DNA of 64,000 bases from Plotosus lineatus (GCA_024760905.1 CM045729.1:77080050-77144049), one strand, 5' to 3'. Positions 44,861 through 55,033 are shown, counted from the stretch's first letter. The notes: generated by a model from the letters alone, not told the origin. Numbers and translations: made by a program.

Positions 44861-45104
44861 CACAGTGGTAAAAATTACCTTGTCCCAAGTTTTTTGAGAT
44901 TTGTTGACACCATTAAATTTAAAATCAACATATTTTCCCCTTGAAATGATACATTTTCTCAGTTTAAACTTTTGACCCTGTCATCTATGTTCTATTCAGA
45001 ATAAAATATTGAAATTTGGCACTTCCACATCATTGAATTCAGTTTTTGTTCACGATTTGTATAGTGTGCCAACTTTCTTGGAATCCGGTTTGTACAACTT
45101 TGCC

Positions 45105-45186
45105 CAGGGGTATTAGCACAGTGCTGGCCTAACAGAGATTCAAACCCACAACCTTCTGATAATGACCACTATACCACAAGCCCCAC
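45105..45186 (-). mobile_element. tRNA-like SINE head fragment (family 3, first-head type)
   Basis: The minus strand reads GGGGCTTGTGGTATAGTGGT, GGTTGTGGGTTTGAATCTCT and GCACTGTGCTAATACCCCTG, matching the first head and linker of the dimeric SINE at 11197. Confidence 0.6.
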
Positions 45187-45189
45187 ACA

Positions 45190-45675
45190 ATAATATTATT
45201 TCAGCTGAATTGTTTGCACAAAGATTTCAGCAACGTCTTGCACTGTATCCATCGCTCGCCAAGTAGGACCACAAGAAGACGTGTATGGTTTTCCCAAATG
45301 TGGTTTATCTTGGTATGATTATTGCTTAAGATCGATGGTCTTGCATTTTCAAGTGGCCACATATTGCAAAAGCAGAGGGATTTTTCTTTCTCTTTGTATA
45401 TTTTTTGATATGATATGATAATTAAGCTCAGAGCATGAAGCCATTTTAACACTGATCCCACACTGAGTAAATATATTGTTGCCACTGATCCCATACTGAG
45501 AATTGCATACTGTTGCAGAGTTCCAACTTTAAGAAGTATAACCTCAAGGATGCCAACATTGGTAACAAAAACTCATTTGCTCTTATTTTGGCACAAAAAT
45601 GTTTTGATGAACACATCAACTCTATTCTAATTTCATAAAGGGTGAATAAAAACTGAAAAGCCGGCTGAACTCATT
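45190..45675. other. Unassigned stretch
   Basis: Contains a short local duplication (CACTGATCCCACACTGAGTA near 45451 and CACTGATCCCATACTGAGAA near 45484). The 97-codon minus-strand frame here has no family resemblance that I can name. Confidence 0.35.
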
Positions 45676-45679
45676 TCTC

Positions 45680-46045
45680 TTTTTTTCTTTCCCCAATTTT
45701 AGTCTCACCCATCAAGTATTCCCTTCCCTATCACACAACCACCACCAACCAGCGGAGGGTGTAAGCATGCACATTCCCTCTCCATGACCAGCAATGCTAC
45801 CACCGGCCTCTTTACAAACTGCTGTGCATGTGTATCTGGGAGCGGTCTGACACACTCCAGGGGAAAGTGCTATCCGCCCCCATCATACAAACATGCATGG
45901 GCTAATAGATGCCCATGACTGGCTGGTGTTTGCTGTGAGTCACAGGGAAGTGAGCATGTGCACTCCCACGGACTCACAGTCATGGATCACCATGGATTCT
46001 AAGTTGTGATATTGACAGCACAATTGTCAAGGCACCTCTTGAGGA
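45680..46045 (+). repeat. Two-copy interspersed repeat, copy 2
   Basis: Parallels 35030-35345 in order of short blocks (see that entry). Diverged; class unknown. Confidence 0.5.
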
Positions 46046-46479
46046 GCACTTTTTTCATACATTGCATGTTTTCATATATAGATGGTAGGAAATTAAACAA
46101 AAAAGATGAACCAACATTTATGCATTCGTCCTTTTTGTTAATATTGATAACTAAATGAATGAATGAATAAATTATTAAGCTTATTTTCCCAAAGAAGTAG
46201 ATCTAAAGCCATATAAAAGATGCAAAGCCAAGTCATATGGAATTCATGAAATTAAGATGTGTGTGTATAAAAAAAAAAAAAAAAAAAAAAAAAGAGAGAA
46301 ATTGTTATAACAGTGATAATCTGCAGGCAAATCTCATGAAATTTGTTAATAAATGCAAATTACTATTTTGAAACTAAGAGTGAATGAAAGTCATTATGAC
46401 ACAGAATCAGCAGTATGTACAGATTGGTTGCTATTGAGCAGGCAATAAATTGTGTATAGATCGTAGCGTATCCAATTAC

Positions 46480-46515
46480 CTGGCTGTACTATGCACTGTG
46501 GTCTGTAGCGATCCT
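46480..46515 (-). CDS. Candidate 36-bp exon, unknown gene
   Basis: Minus strand: GGAAGCTTCTCCAG, 36 bp, GTAATT. Open in the frame giving DRYRPQCIVQP, entering with two bases and leaving one. Entry phase fits the exit phase of 46676-46754 (A + AG makes AAG) and exit phase fits 43027-43076. Confidence 0.2.
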
Positions 46516-46675
46516 CTGGAGAAGCTTCCGGTGCTTTTTGGAAGAGAGATAATGTTTACAGGAAATATCCTGATTGTTAGAGTTCACGAAGTCCCATAAT
46601 ATACTCACTGCTCATCAGAAAGTTCTTGCTCATACCAAAAAATGGAAGCAAGTAAAAAGCTACCGGAGCACTCAC

Positions 46676-46754
46676 TGACAGTAATGAAGATGCCGTGTTC
46701 AGAAGCAAACAGGTTAGAAATGGTGCCCAGACCAGAATGAAGATGTAAGAGCAC
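46676..46754 (-). CDS. Candidate 79-bp exon, unknown gene
   Basis: Minus strand: TTTTTAATCCACTTCAG, 79 bp, GTGAGT. In phase 0 it reads VLLHLHSGLGTISNLFASEH then GIFITV plus one base. A second frame is also open and hydrophobic (CSYIFILVWAPFLTCLLLN), so frame choice rests on phase agreement with 46480-46515. No protein family recognised. Lies outside recognised repeats. Confidence 0.25.
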
Positions 46755-46919
46755 CTGAAGTGGATTAAAAAGGTCGACATTTTAAAATGCCATTTTCAGA
46801 CTAGTTCAAAAAGAAATAAAAAAAACATCGGCAGGCCTTATTTAATGGCACTTTTTTTTTTTTTAAATGAGGAACAGAAGGAAACTACTTAGTATTACGG
46901 CACATTTTGGTCAGAAAAA

Positions 46920-47163
46920 GTGCACGGTTGTGCTCTAGCGGCAGCCAACCAAAAGAACAAGAAGTTTGGAGAGTTAGATAAAGGTTTGTATATTTGGTTC
47001 AGGAGCCGGGGTGCTAAAGGGAAGCCTGTTAGCGGATCTTTGATTATAGCGAATGCAGCCAAGTTGGATATCAATCTCAGTATCAAGGAAGAGGGCAATT
47101 TTTCCATTGGGTGGCTGTGTAATTTTAAGGCGACGCATGGTATCCGTGTGAATAGGGATAACT
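46920..47163 (+). pseudogene. Tigger/jerky-type transposase fragment, second HTH
   Basis: Reads KKFGELDKGLYIWFRSRGAK, GKPVSGSLIIANAAKLDINL and GNFSIGWLCNFKATHGIRV. LDKGLY.WF..R...GKPVSG...I.A..L and F....GWL..FK..HGI are hallmarks of the CENP-B-type second DNA-binding helix-turn-helix (Tc5-like HTH). The DDE domain does not follow. Confidence 0.8.
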
Positions 47164-47220
47164 AGCATCGTCTTTGTGTTTTTTGGTCTTATGGTATTTT
47201 TGGTAAATAATATTATACAC

Positions 47221-47560
47221 AGGGCAATGGTGGCCTAGTGGTATAAGGCACTGGATTGCTAATCCTAAGGTTGGGGGTTCGAGTCCCACTCTCCACAAGG
47301 TTGTTGTCACTGTCCCCCCAGTGCAGCTAACGGGGTTATCAAAGGCTGGCCATGTTTCTCACTGTCTGTGGTGTGAGATTCATGTAAAAGAACCATTGCT
47401 GACTTTCGACAAGAGTAGCTTCAAAGCCGTCAGCGTGTTTCCGCCCTGCAATGGCCTGGCAAGCTGCTCAGGGTGTACTCTGCCCTCACCCTAGTTGGCT
47501 GTGATGGGCACCAGCCTTCCCTGCAACCATAATTAGGACTAAGTGGTTAAAAAAATGAAC
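47221..47560 (+). mobile_element. SINE family 1, tail 1, with 13-bp TSD
   Basis: Head AGGGCAATGGTGGCCTAGTG, B box GGTTCGAGTCCC, full body and tail 1. TAATATTATACAC flanks exactly at 47208-47220 and 47561-47573. Confidence 0.92.
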
Positions 47561-47875
47561 TAATATTATACACCATGTCTTTATTATTTTACTCTACAGT
47601 TAAATTTAATTTAGTTTACATGTATTTGTGGGAATGGCCTGGTACATCGGCAAAATTGATTTTCTGGCACCCGCTTTGTCAGAAAGTGCTGGATAATTGG
47701 AATCGGTCTGTAATAAATTTATCATCAACGTCATCACTCGGTCTATAAATCTCAGCTCTTGATCTTTGTGCACAGACCTCACTTTTAGCTTGGTCTGTAC
47801 TAAAGGTTCGCATTTCATGGTACAGACCTTGTGCACAGTTAATCAGTAGTTTATATTCCACTTTTTTTGGAAATA

Positions 47876-47950
47876 CTGGGATCCCTCAATACTTCGCGCT
47901 TCAACTGATGCGACTTCAGTGCATCGCGGTTTAAAAATAATAATAAGAAT

Positions 47951-47985
<35 letters not shown>

Positions 47986-48440
47986 TCCATCGAATTAAAA
48001 ATATGAAAATTAAGGACAAATAGGGACAAGTTAAGGAAAATGCTGCAAAAACATGGCCAATTATGCAAAAAAAAAAAAAAAAAAAAAAAAAAAACAACCC
48101 AAAAGCTCCCACCAAAACTACGTACATTGTTGTATCTGTGTGTGCACGCGCATCTCTGTGTATGTATGTGTGCCGTCTTCTTCTCATGCAATACCATCTG
48201 TATGTTTGTGTATTTATATTTTATTTACATCTTACGCATTATTTTTGAATGTTTAATTGTTATTATAAACATTTATAGCATTGAATATGCATTTATTGAT
48301 ATTATATACACATATACATGTACATGTATACGTATACATCAGTCAGGGGGAGTTGGGGGGGGGGTGATCCTGCTTCGCGGATTTTTATGGTCACGTGGGG
48401 ATCTCATTCCCAATTAACTGTGGAAAGCGAGGGTTCCCTG
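47876..48440 (+). mobile_element. Tigger-type MITE M1, complete
   Basis: CTGGGATCCCTCAATACTTC at the left and GGAAAGCGAGGGTTCCCTG at the right, with TA on both sides (47874-47875 and 48441-48442). The interior contains (AAT)n and poly-A tracts and the TTTGTGTATTTATATTTTAT block shared with other M1 copies. No transposase. Confidence 0.75.
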
Positions 48441-48733
48441 TAGTTAACTTTATTTTTCACGTTTCCTTGTATAAACAAAAAAGTAAATTTATGCTAACCA
48501 ATCACACAGTACTGTATAGTTTCTCGGGCGTGATTATAGAGCAGATACAGAGCTTGCTTTCTTTCACCCTCAAGCAGCAGTAAGAAAATAAAAAGGATAT
48601 ACTTGGTGTGACCACTACTTAATAATTAAGATGCTTACATTGTTGCTGTTCAAAAAAATAAAAAAATAAAAATAAAAAAATCCCACTTGGTGTTTACTGC
48701 TGGTTTAGAAATCTGGGGCTTGGGTATTTACAG

Positions 48734-48848
48734 GTGAAAGTTCATGGAGACAAAGTCGGTCCAAAGTGAAAAATTCACTTTACCGAAGAAAAAGATAAAT
48801 TCAAAAGCCATGTCCTTGTCCCCTTCACTGAACTGCCTTTTCCACCAG
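48734..48848 (+). CDS. Candidate 115-bp exon with an in-frame TGA, unknown gene
   Basis: Acceptor GGGTATTTACAG at 48733, donor CAG|GTGAGT at 48849. In the phase-0 frame: VKVHGDKVGPK, then TGA at 48767-48769, then KIHFTEEKDKFKSHVLVPFT and ELPFPP plus one base. That base plus the first two of 53113-53180 make GAT, so the phases agree. The TGA may be a mutated TGG in a pseudogene, a sequence error, or evidence that this is not an exon. The antisense frame is also open. Confidence 0.25.
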
Positions 48849-48849
48849 G

Positions 48850-49620
48850 TGAGTTTTATTCACATCTGGCCTGAGCGCTGTGTCAGCTGAAAAAGTAGAA
48901 TCTGTCTCCCATATCTGGAAAAGCATATTTTAGTGGAGCTCCCATGGAAAATGGAAAAAAAAAAAAAAAAAAAAAAAAAATCTATACATTGAGTTGCTTC
49001 TGAAATGTCAAGACATTTTTGTTATTTTTATTTTTTTTATTTTTTTCTGTAATTGCATAGGCGTGCTTCAGTCTGGTTGCAATAAGTTACTTTCCTGAGA
49101 TATGAATTTGCTTTGTTTTTTATTAATAAAACCTATCTAATAAAAGTCCATCCATCCCTCTCTCCTTTTGGCATATGTGTACCTATGGCAAACCTACTAT
49201 TATTTAAAATCTTTCTATCTTGAAAAGGGGAAAAAAAATGTAAGAAAGTGTTTGTGGCAGAGAGTAACATAGAAAACAAGAAGCATATAATTCACAACCA
49301 AATAAACAACTAATGATATTATTGTGTTATAGAAATGTTCTCTAAACTTACGGTTTCTAAACAGTGAACTTTGCATGTCAAGACTTAAACCGCGTGTTTG
49401 CTTTACTGATGTTTATTCCCTTCTATAAATAAGCTATCATAAAATGAATTAATCTTGATATATGTAGGATATGTGTATGGGGTTTAGACAGTAGCAGGAC
49501 ATGCATCTGGTACCTGGGCCTTCAGTGGGACTTAACAAACTTGATATACCTTTTAATACCACCGCAATCACATCACAATTATACAGACCATTAATAATAT
49601 AGAAAAAGCACACTATAACA
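48850..49620. other. Unassigned stretch
   Basis: Single-copy-looking apart from a poly-A of about 25 at 48955-48980. No gene recognised. Confidence 0.35.
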
Positions 49621-49621
49621 A

Positions 49622-49965
49622 GGGAGGCAGTGGTAGCCTAGTTGTATAGGGTGCTGGATTACTGATCCGAAGGTTGGCGGTTCAAGTCCCATTCTCCACA
49701 AGGTTGTCACTGTCCCACCCCAGTGCAGCTAATTGGGTTATCAAAGGCTGACCATGTCTCTCACTGTCCATGGTGTGAGGTTCATGTAAAAGAACCATCG
49801 CTGACTTTCGACAAGAATAGCTGCAAATCCGTCAGCATGTTTCTGCCCTGTGATGGCCTGGCGAGCTGTCCAGGGTGTACTCTGCCCTCGCCCAGAGTCT
49901 GCTAGGATGGGCGCCAGCCTCCCCACGGCCCAAATTAGGATTTAGCAGTTACAGAGAATGATCTG
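49622..49965 (+). mobile_element. SINE family 1, tail 1
   Basis: Head GGCAGTGGTAGCCTAGTTGT, B box GGTTCAAGTCCC, full body, tail 1 ending GGATTTAGCAGTTACAGAGA. Confidence 0.88.
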
Positions 49966-49969
49966 AACT

Positions 49970-50920
49970 GAACAATATAATAAGACATGGCATTGCAGAG
50001 AGAGAGGTGATTATGTGCATTTCTGATAGTAACTCTGAGCTTTATGTAACTTTCACTGCGGTTAACCTTCATAGTCTGCTGGTGATTTTGACATCTAGTC
50101 AAATGTAACGGTGTCAACTTTACCTCCACGTCCTCAACCTCTTCTTACGATGTCAAGCTTTTCTAGATAAGTCTGTCTTGAAATTAGATTTTTATGAATT
50201 CCTGACATCAAGGTAATTTCTCATTCTCTGTCAGTCATTGTGAGTGTATAAAAATTATACCTCAAATGTATTTTATGCAGATCACAACAGACTATTTAGA
50301 TGGTTCTGCTCTGACAAACCAATCAGGGGACAGAATAATGCTTCCATTATGGCCCTGTGATGCAAATCTGAAATCTGATTGGATATAAAAAAAAAAAAGA
50401 AAAAAAAACAAAAAAACAGCCCCATTGCTAATGTAGTTTAGGTGACATCCACCAGCACTGCTGATTCTAAAGATGGTAGGCAGGTTAGATTGACCTGGCA
50501 GCACATAAAATCTGAAATTTGATTGGACAAAAAAAAACTAACATCCACATATACAAACCAGAAGCAGTGCAGCCAGGAGACTCCATACAAAATGAAGAGA
50601 CTAGACTGTTAGGAATAAATGAATAGAATGTAATAGAACAAATACAAGAATGTAGGTTGCAACTGTAGGTCAGAGCTTCTGATAGTGTTTAGGCCAGGAG
50701 AATAGGCTTTGCAGGCCCTGGCGGCACACAACTGGGTTTATGAGTTCACACCAAAATCTTGTCAAGCAAGGGCGATCATATGGGAGCTCTACTTTTTGGC
50801 AGTGAATGAAACTCTATATTACAGGACTCGAATGAAGCTTTCTATCATGTTCAATGAAAGATAATTTCAAAAGTTTTCTTCCTTGAGCTCTCGTGTTTTG
50901 TATCATAAGTTCCACTGTAT
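49970..50920. other. Unassigned stretch
   Basis: Two similar sites, AAATCTGAAATCTGATTGGA (50367) and AAATCTGAAATTTGATTGGA (50507), lie 140 bp apart and each is followed by an A-rich run; they may be the edges of an old mobile element. No gene recognised. Confidence 0.35.
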
Positions 50921-50924
50921 TGAT

Positions 50925-51045
50925 TTACTCGCTAACTCATTTGATGAACTGCTTCCTATTAGGGTCACAGGGAAACGGGAGCCTATGTCTGGTGAAACCA
51001 GGAGAATGTGTGGTATACCATGAACAGTTCGCCAGACCATAAACT
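50925..51045 (-). mobile_element. SINE tail 1 fragment
   Basis: GAACTGCTTCCTATTAGGGT, CACAGGGAAACGGGAGCCTA and ACAGTTCGCCAGACCATAAA; head missing. Confidence 0.5.
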
Positions 51046-51224
51046 GATTTCAACATTGTCTAAAGGTGGAACTTTCTACAAAGTTTTTGCAAGCAGTGTT
51101 AAATTATTATTATGGATTGACCGGTTTCGACATCCTTGACAAATGTTGCAATTCAACTCAGTAATACTGTACAGCCAGTGAACATTAATTTAACTACCTG
51201 AGCATTAATTCAAAATGGAAAACA

Positions 51225-51293
51225 GGGGGCAGTGGTGGTCTAGTGGAGGGGGCAGTGGTGGTCTAGTGGAGGGGGCAGTGGTGGTCTAGTGGA
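51225..51293 (+). repeat. 23-bp tandem repeat of the SINE head, 3 units
   Basis: The unit GGGGGCAGTGGTGGTCTAGT plus GGA occurs at 51225, 51248 and 51271, perfectly; a fourth, at 51294, continues into the SINE. Confidence 0.95.
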
Positions 51294-51625
51294 GGGAGCA
51301 GTGGTGGTCTAGTGGTATAGGGCGCTGGATCACTGATCCAAAGGTTGGGGGTTCGATTCCCACTCTCCCCAAGGTTGTCACTGTCCTCCCCAATGCAGCT
51401 AACTGGGTTATCAAAGGCCGACCATGTCTCTCACTGTCTATAGTGTGAGGCATGTAAAAGAACCATTGCTGACTTTCGACAAGAGTAGGCTGCAAAGCCG
51501 TCGGCGTGTTTCCGCCCTGCGATGGCCTGTCGAGCTGTCCAGGGTGTACTCTGCTCTCGTCCGAAGTTGGCTGGGGTGGGCGCCAGCCTCCCCACGACCC
51601 TAATTAGGATTAATCGGTTACAGAA
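51225..51625 (+). mobile_element. SINE family 1, tail 1, with tandemly repeated 5' end
   Basis: From 51294 a normal copy (GCAGTGGTGGTCTAGTGGTA ... GGTTCGATTCCC ... GACCCTAATTAGGATTAATC). In front of it the first 23 bases of the head, which include the A box, are repeated three more times. Confidence 0.92.
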
Positions 51626-52164
51626 AAATGGAAAACAGTTCTAAATTAAACCAATGGGCTAGTTCTACAAAGTGACTCTGAGACATGGGACAAACATGGG
51701 ACTACAGACTACCAACAGACAACAGACTATCTTGTATACCGGGCCTGTATTGATCGCCAAATCCAGCCTATTGTTCAAATTCTTGCCCAGATACGATCTG
51801 CATATTCAATTCAATTTTATTTGTGTAGCGCTTTTGACATTGTTTCAAAGCAACTTTAAACAGTTAAAGTAGGAATTTACAAACTACAAAGGAGCTTAAA
51901 CATTTTTCTGCAACTCCTACGCATACCTAAGGAGCAAGCCCTCGGTGACTGTGGCAAGGAAAATCTCCCTCAGTTGTCATGAAGAGGAAACTGTGAGAGG
52001 AACTGGGCCCAAAGTCCATACGGATTGTCATCAGCAGGAAAGGGGAACTTCCAAGATGAGAACTCCAGACAGCATCAGCACACCAGGACAGACCACAGGT
52101 CTTAGAAAGCAGAAGCATCAGGAGGATCAGGATCACCGACATCCCAGATGCAGCATGTGTACCT

Positions 52165-52168
<4 letters not shown>

Positions 52169-52236
<68 letters not shown>
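52169..52236 (+). repeat. (AG)n microsatellite
   Basis: About 34 AG units. Confidence 0.95.
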
Positions 52237-52238
<2 letters not shown>

Positions 52239-52504
52239 TGATAGGTATACTCATAATAGTGGAATGGGATTAGAAGAGTTTATTATTGATGAGTGCAAGC
52301 AGGGACTCCGGCATGACCAACTATGGCAACATAAATAAAAGACAGTCAGAAGGAAGGCAGACATATGAGAATCCTGCAACATTGGGTAATCACTCACTCC
52401 ACTGTCAACAAACCTGGGTGAGCATGTAGAGTGAGAGAGTGAAAGCATTCCAACATCACATTTTATGAAAACGCTCTATGTCTGAGATCCCCAGATCTGC
52501 ACGT

Positions 52505-52752
52505 TTATACCCCCATTTGACTGGACTACGGCATGCAAGGATCGTAGTGGAAAGGCGCGGAATGCAGTCTACGGAAGAGTTTTGGCATTTTTTTCCATGG
52601 AAAACGGGTGGAAATCCTACGGAAAAGTGGAAATTCTTATACCCACATTTCACTGGACAATGGCATGCAAGGATTGTGTAGCGGAAAGGCGCAGAACGCA
52701 GTCTACAGAAGAGCTTTGGCATTTTTACACGGAAAATGGGTGAAAATCCTTT
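52505..52752 (+). repeat. Direct repeat, two units of about 130 bp
   Basis: ACTGGACTACGGCATGCAAG with TACGGAAGAGTTTTGGCATT in unit 1, and ACTGGACAATGGCATGCAAG with TACAGAAGAGCTTTGGCATT in unit 2; each ends GGAAAACGGGTGGAAATCCT / GGAAAATGGGTGAAAATCCT. Period about 132. Each unit spans CATTTGACTGGA/CATTTCACTGGA. Confidence 0.8.
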
Positions 52753-53112
52753 TTATAATTGCGGAACGTTTGCGGATGACAACATTTTTGCTTCCATAAG
52801 TTTGCCGTGCTCCAGTAAAATGGGGACACAACCAAATAAAGCCTATTAACAAAATTCTCGACAAAACAAGTACGTTTTCAGCCTAATCTTAAAAATAGAT
52901 TCTGTGTCTGAGTCCCAATCATTAACTGGAAGGTTATTCCATAACCGTGGGGGTTGATAAGAGAAAGATCTACCCCGTGCAGTAGGTCTCATCATTCAAG
53001 TCCTCACTAAACATCACTAAATATATGTGCTCACTCTGCCGACATCCTCATCGAATCAGAGGGCTCGACCTCGTGAAATCCACCACAGTCTCTTTTGTTC
53101 ATTTTGTTCCAG

Positions 53113-53180
53113 ATGTCTATGTAGAGGTATCCTCTGTTCAGCAAATAGACAATGTCATCAACCACACCAATGCAATCATG
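53113..53180 (+). CDS. Candidate 68-bp exon, unknown gene
   Basis: A strong pyrimidine-rich acceptor (TTTGTTCATTTTGTTCCAG ending at 53112) and a strong donor ATG|GTAAGT. Entering with two bases it reads VYVEVSSVQQIDNVINHTNA then IM, in phase 0 at the end, and contains an N-H-T sequon. This is the best splice-site pair in the window. The entry phase fits the exit of 48734-48848. No family recognised; the region is outside identified repeats. Confidence 0.35.
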
Positions 53181-54120
53181 GTAAGTATACGGTAGCGCTT
53201 CTTGTGCAGCTGTGAGTGGTGACTATAGGTGAGCCACGCAATTTAGAACTTTTGCTTTCTGCTTTTTAGCCACTGGTTCCACACCTAAATTTTTATCATT
53301 TGAGAATCCCTTTCTAGGTTTCAGTTGCAAGATTCCACTGAGTTGCTCAAAACACAGCTTTGCTTATTTCCAGCTGTCAACAGTTAATATTAGACAAGCA
53401 GAGTATGGTGTGTGGGTCAAGCGTTAGGATATCTCACGAACTCATTTGCCAAATTGCTTCTTCCTATTAGCGTTTGAAGGGGAAGATTTCTTGCTGTGAC
53501 TCAGACGTGTTAAGCACTACGCCACCATGCTATCCTTCTTATACAATGTATATTGTAATGATATATAAAGGTGCTGCTTTTAAAAGTGGCTGTATGGTAA
53601 GTAATTTCATGTAATGTAAACTATTGGCTGAGCTCGTATGCCCACTGACTGCTGGATGTTTTATTTAGATTCACACTGTTTGAAGCAGGTACATCAGGCC
53701 TGTCCAAACTTCAGGCTGGCTTTTTTTTTTTTTTTTTTGGATATCATATAAGACAGTCTTCAGTGGGGTCATTACTCGGGACCTATCAGCAATCTCTGAT
53801 ATAGAGTTGGGAATTTGACTTTGAACAGGCATGTTGCCAGTGTCTGTTGAAATGTTGACTCTAACATCGGTCTATTTTATTATTGCAGAACATGTGTGAT
53901 CTCGACTGATCTATACTCAGCTTAACTGACAATATAATCCAAATCTCTTAAAATTCCTTTCTTATCTCGATAATGACAGCATGGTATTTCTCACTGAACT
54001 ATCTCTTAAGCAGTAGTCATGTATCATCATCGTGTTTATTATAGCTGCTCCAACCATGTGTTCTCTTGAAATATTTTTTTTTTCCATTTCAAAAAAATTA
54101 TATATATATATATATACACA
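53181..54120. other. Mostly unassigned; one SINE fragment
   Basis: 53430-53535 is a deleted minus-strand family 2 SINE (TTCTTGCTGTGACTCAGACG, CACTACGCCACCATGC). A strong acceptor-like TCTATTTTATTATTGCAG ends at 53888 but the following frame stops after six codons in the phase expected from 53113-53180. Otherwise nothing recognised. Confidence 0.35.
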
Positions 54121-54122
54121 TA

Positions 54123-54692
54123 CAGTCATACCTCACTTTACGAAATTACTCAGTTCCAGAAATTGTTTCGTAACCTGATTTTTTTTCCTTAAATTGAGTG
54201 GCATTTTACATGTAATCCCCCCACGACCATCACTCCCCAACACCCCCCTGACCTACGTATACGTACATGTATATGTGTATATAAGACCAATAAATACATA
54301 TCCATAGCTGTAAATGCTAATATTAGCAATTAAGCATTCAAAAATAATGCATAAGATGTAAATACAATATAAATACACCCACATACAGACATGCTAGAGC
54401 ACGTGCTCAGATGTGTGTGCACGCACTCAGATGCACAACTCACAAACATGTAACCATAGGATAGGTTTTGATAGGAGGTTTTGTATTGTTTATTGTTTGT
54501 GGGTTTTTTGTTTGTTTGTTTGTTTGGTTTTTTGCATACTTGGTCTTATTTTGCATTCTTTTCCTTAACTTTTTCCCCTATTCTTCCTTAATTTCCCTAT
54601 TTTTTAATTTGATGACTATTAAAAAAAACAAAAATAAAAAAACATTCCCTGAAGTCGCTTGAATTGAAGTGCGACGTAACGAGAGATCCTTG
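54123..54692. mobile_element. Chimeric MITE: M2-type left end, M1-type right end
   Basis: The left end CAGTCATACCTCACTTTACG with TTTCGTAACCTG matches the M2 element at 16088. The rest, read on the minus strand from CAAGGATCTCTCGTTACGTC with CACTTCAATTCAAGCGACTT, is M1 (compare 12414-12516). TA flanks both ends (54121-54122, 54693-54694). Confidence 0.65.
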
Positions 54693-54718
54693 TATGTGTG
54701 TATATATGTATATATGTC

Positions 54719-55020
54719 TTCCTTTTGGATTTTTCCCTTTTACTCAGGAGTCGCCAGAGCGAATCATCTGATTCGCACGTTTGATTTGGCAGAGGTTTTA
54801 CGTCGGATGCCCTTCCTGTCACAATCCTTTAGCAAGGGACAGAAACACGCCGACGGCTTTGCAGCTACTCTTTACGAAGGTCAGCAATGGTTCTTTTACA
54901 TGCCTCTCACCATAGACAGTGAGACACATGGCCCGCCTCTGATAACCCAGTTAGCTGCACTGGGGGGACAGTGACAACCTTGTGGGGTTCCTGCGCCCAA
55001 TGCACTAGACCACCACCATC
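54719..55020 (-). mobile_element. SINE family 1, tail 2
   Basis: Tail 2 at the left (GGATTTTTCCCTTTTACTCA, GAGTCGCCAGAGCGAATCAT, GTCGGATGCCCTTCCTGTCA) and body; the B-box region near 54980 is deleted (GTTCCTGCGCCCAATGCACT joins the head complement CTAGACCACCACCATCCC). Confidence 0.85.
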
Positions 55021-55030
55021 CCATATACTA

Positions 55031-55033
<3 letters not shown>

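Larger units (their letters stand above)
43251..45094 (+). mobile_element. Long-TIR Tc1-like element, internally deleted, with nested LINE
   Basis: The left end TACAAACCGGATTCCAAACA (43251) is the inverse of the right end ending GGAATCCGGTTTGTA (45094). The inverted repeats continue for about 200 bp and include GACAGGGTCAAAAGTTTAAA and AACAAATCTCAAAAA on both sides. Left of the LINE remain leader sequence (GGTAGAGGATCACCAATTCT) and, at 43780-43913, the last 40 codons of the transposase. The catalytic middle is gone. Confidence 0.8.
46920..47710 (+). mobile_element. Tigger-like element remnant interrupted by a SINE
   Basis: The transposase fragment at 46920-47163 is followed, after the SINE at 47221-47560, by a probable element end at 47640-47710 (GCACCCGCTTTGTCAGAAAG, GTGCTGGATAATTGGAATCG, ending CTG before TA). 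The left end was not found. Confidence 0.5.
51806..53010 (+). mobile_element. TTCAATTC interspersed repeat (family M4), long copy with insertions
   Basis: Starts ATTCAATTCAATTTTATTTG, GTGTAGCGCTTTTGACATTG, then CCTCGGTGACTGTGGCAAGG. After (AG)n and a tandem block it resumes at about 52850 with AAGTACGTTTTCAGCCTAAT, GGAAGGTTATTCCATAACCG and AGATCTACCCCGTGCAGTAG. I recognise the wording as a common teleost repeat; its class is uncertain. Confidence 0.6.

Noticed and set aside
51225..51301. Tandem 23-mers as a CRISPR-like array
   Set aside because: Units are directly adjacent with no spacers and are part of a eukaryotic SINE.
53010..53215. Minus-strand reading resembling a GPCR membrane segment (ILTMIALVWLMTLSIC)
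   Set aside because: It lacks surrounding motifs and ends at a stop; the plus-strand splice signals on the same DNA are much stronger.
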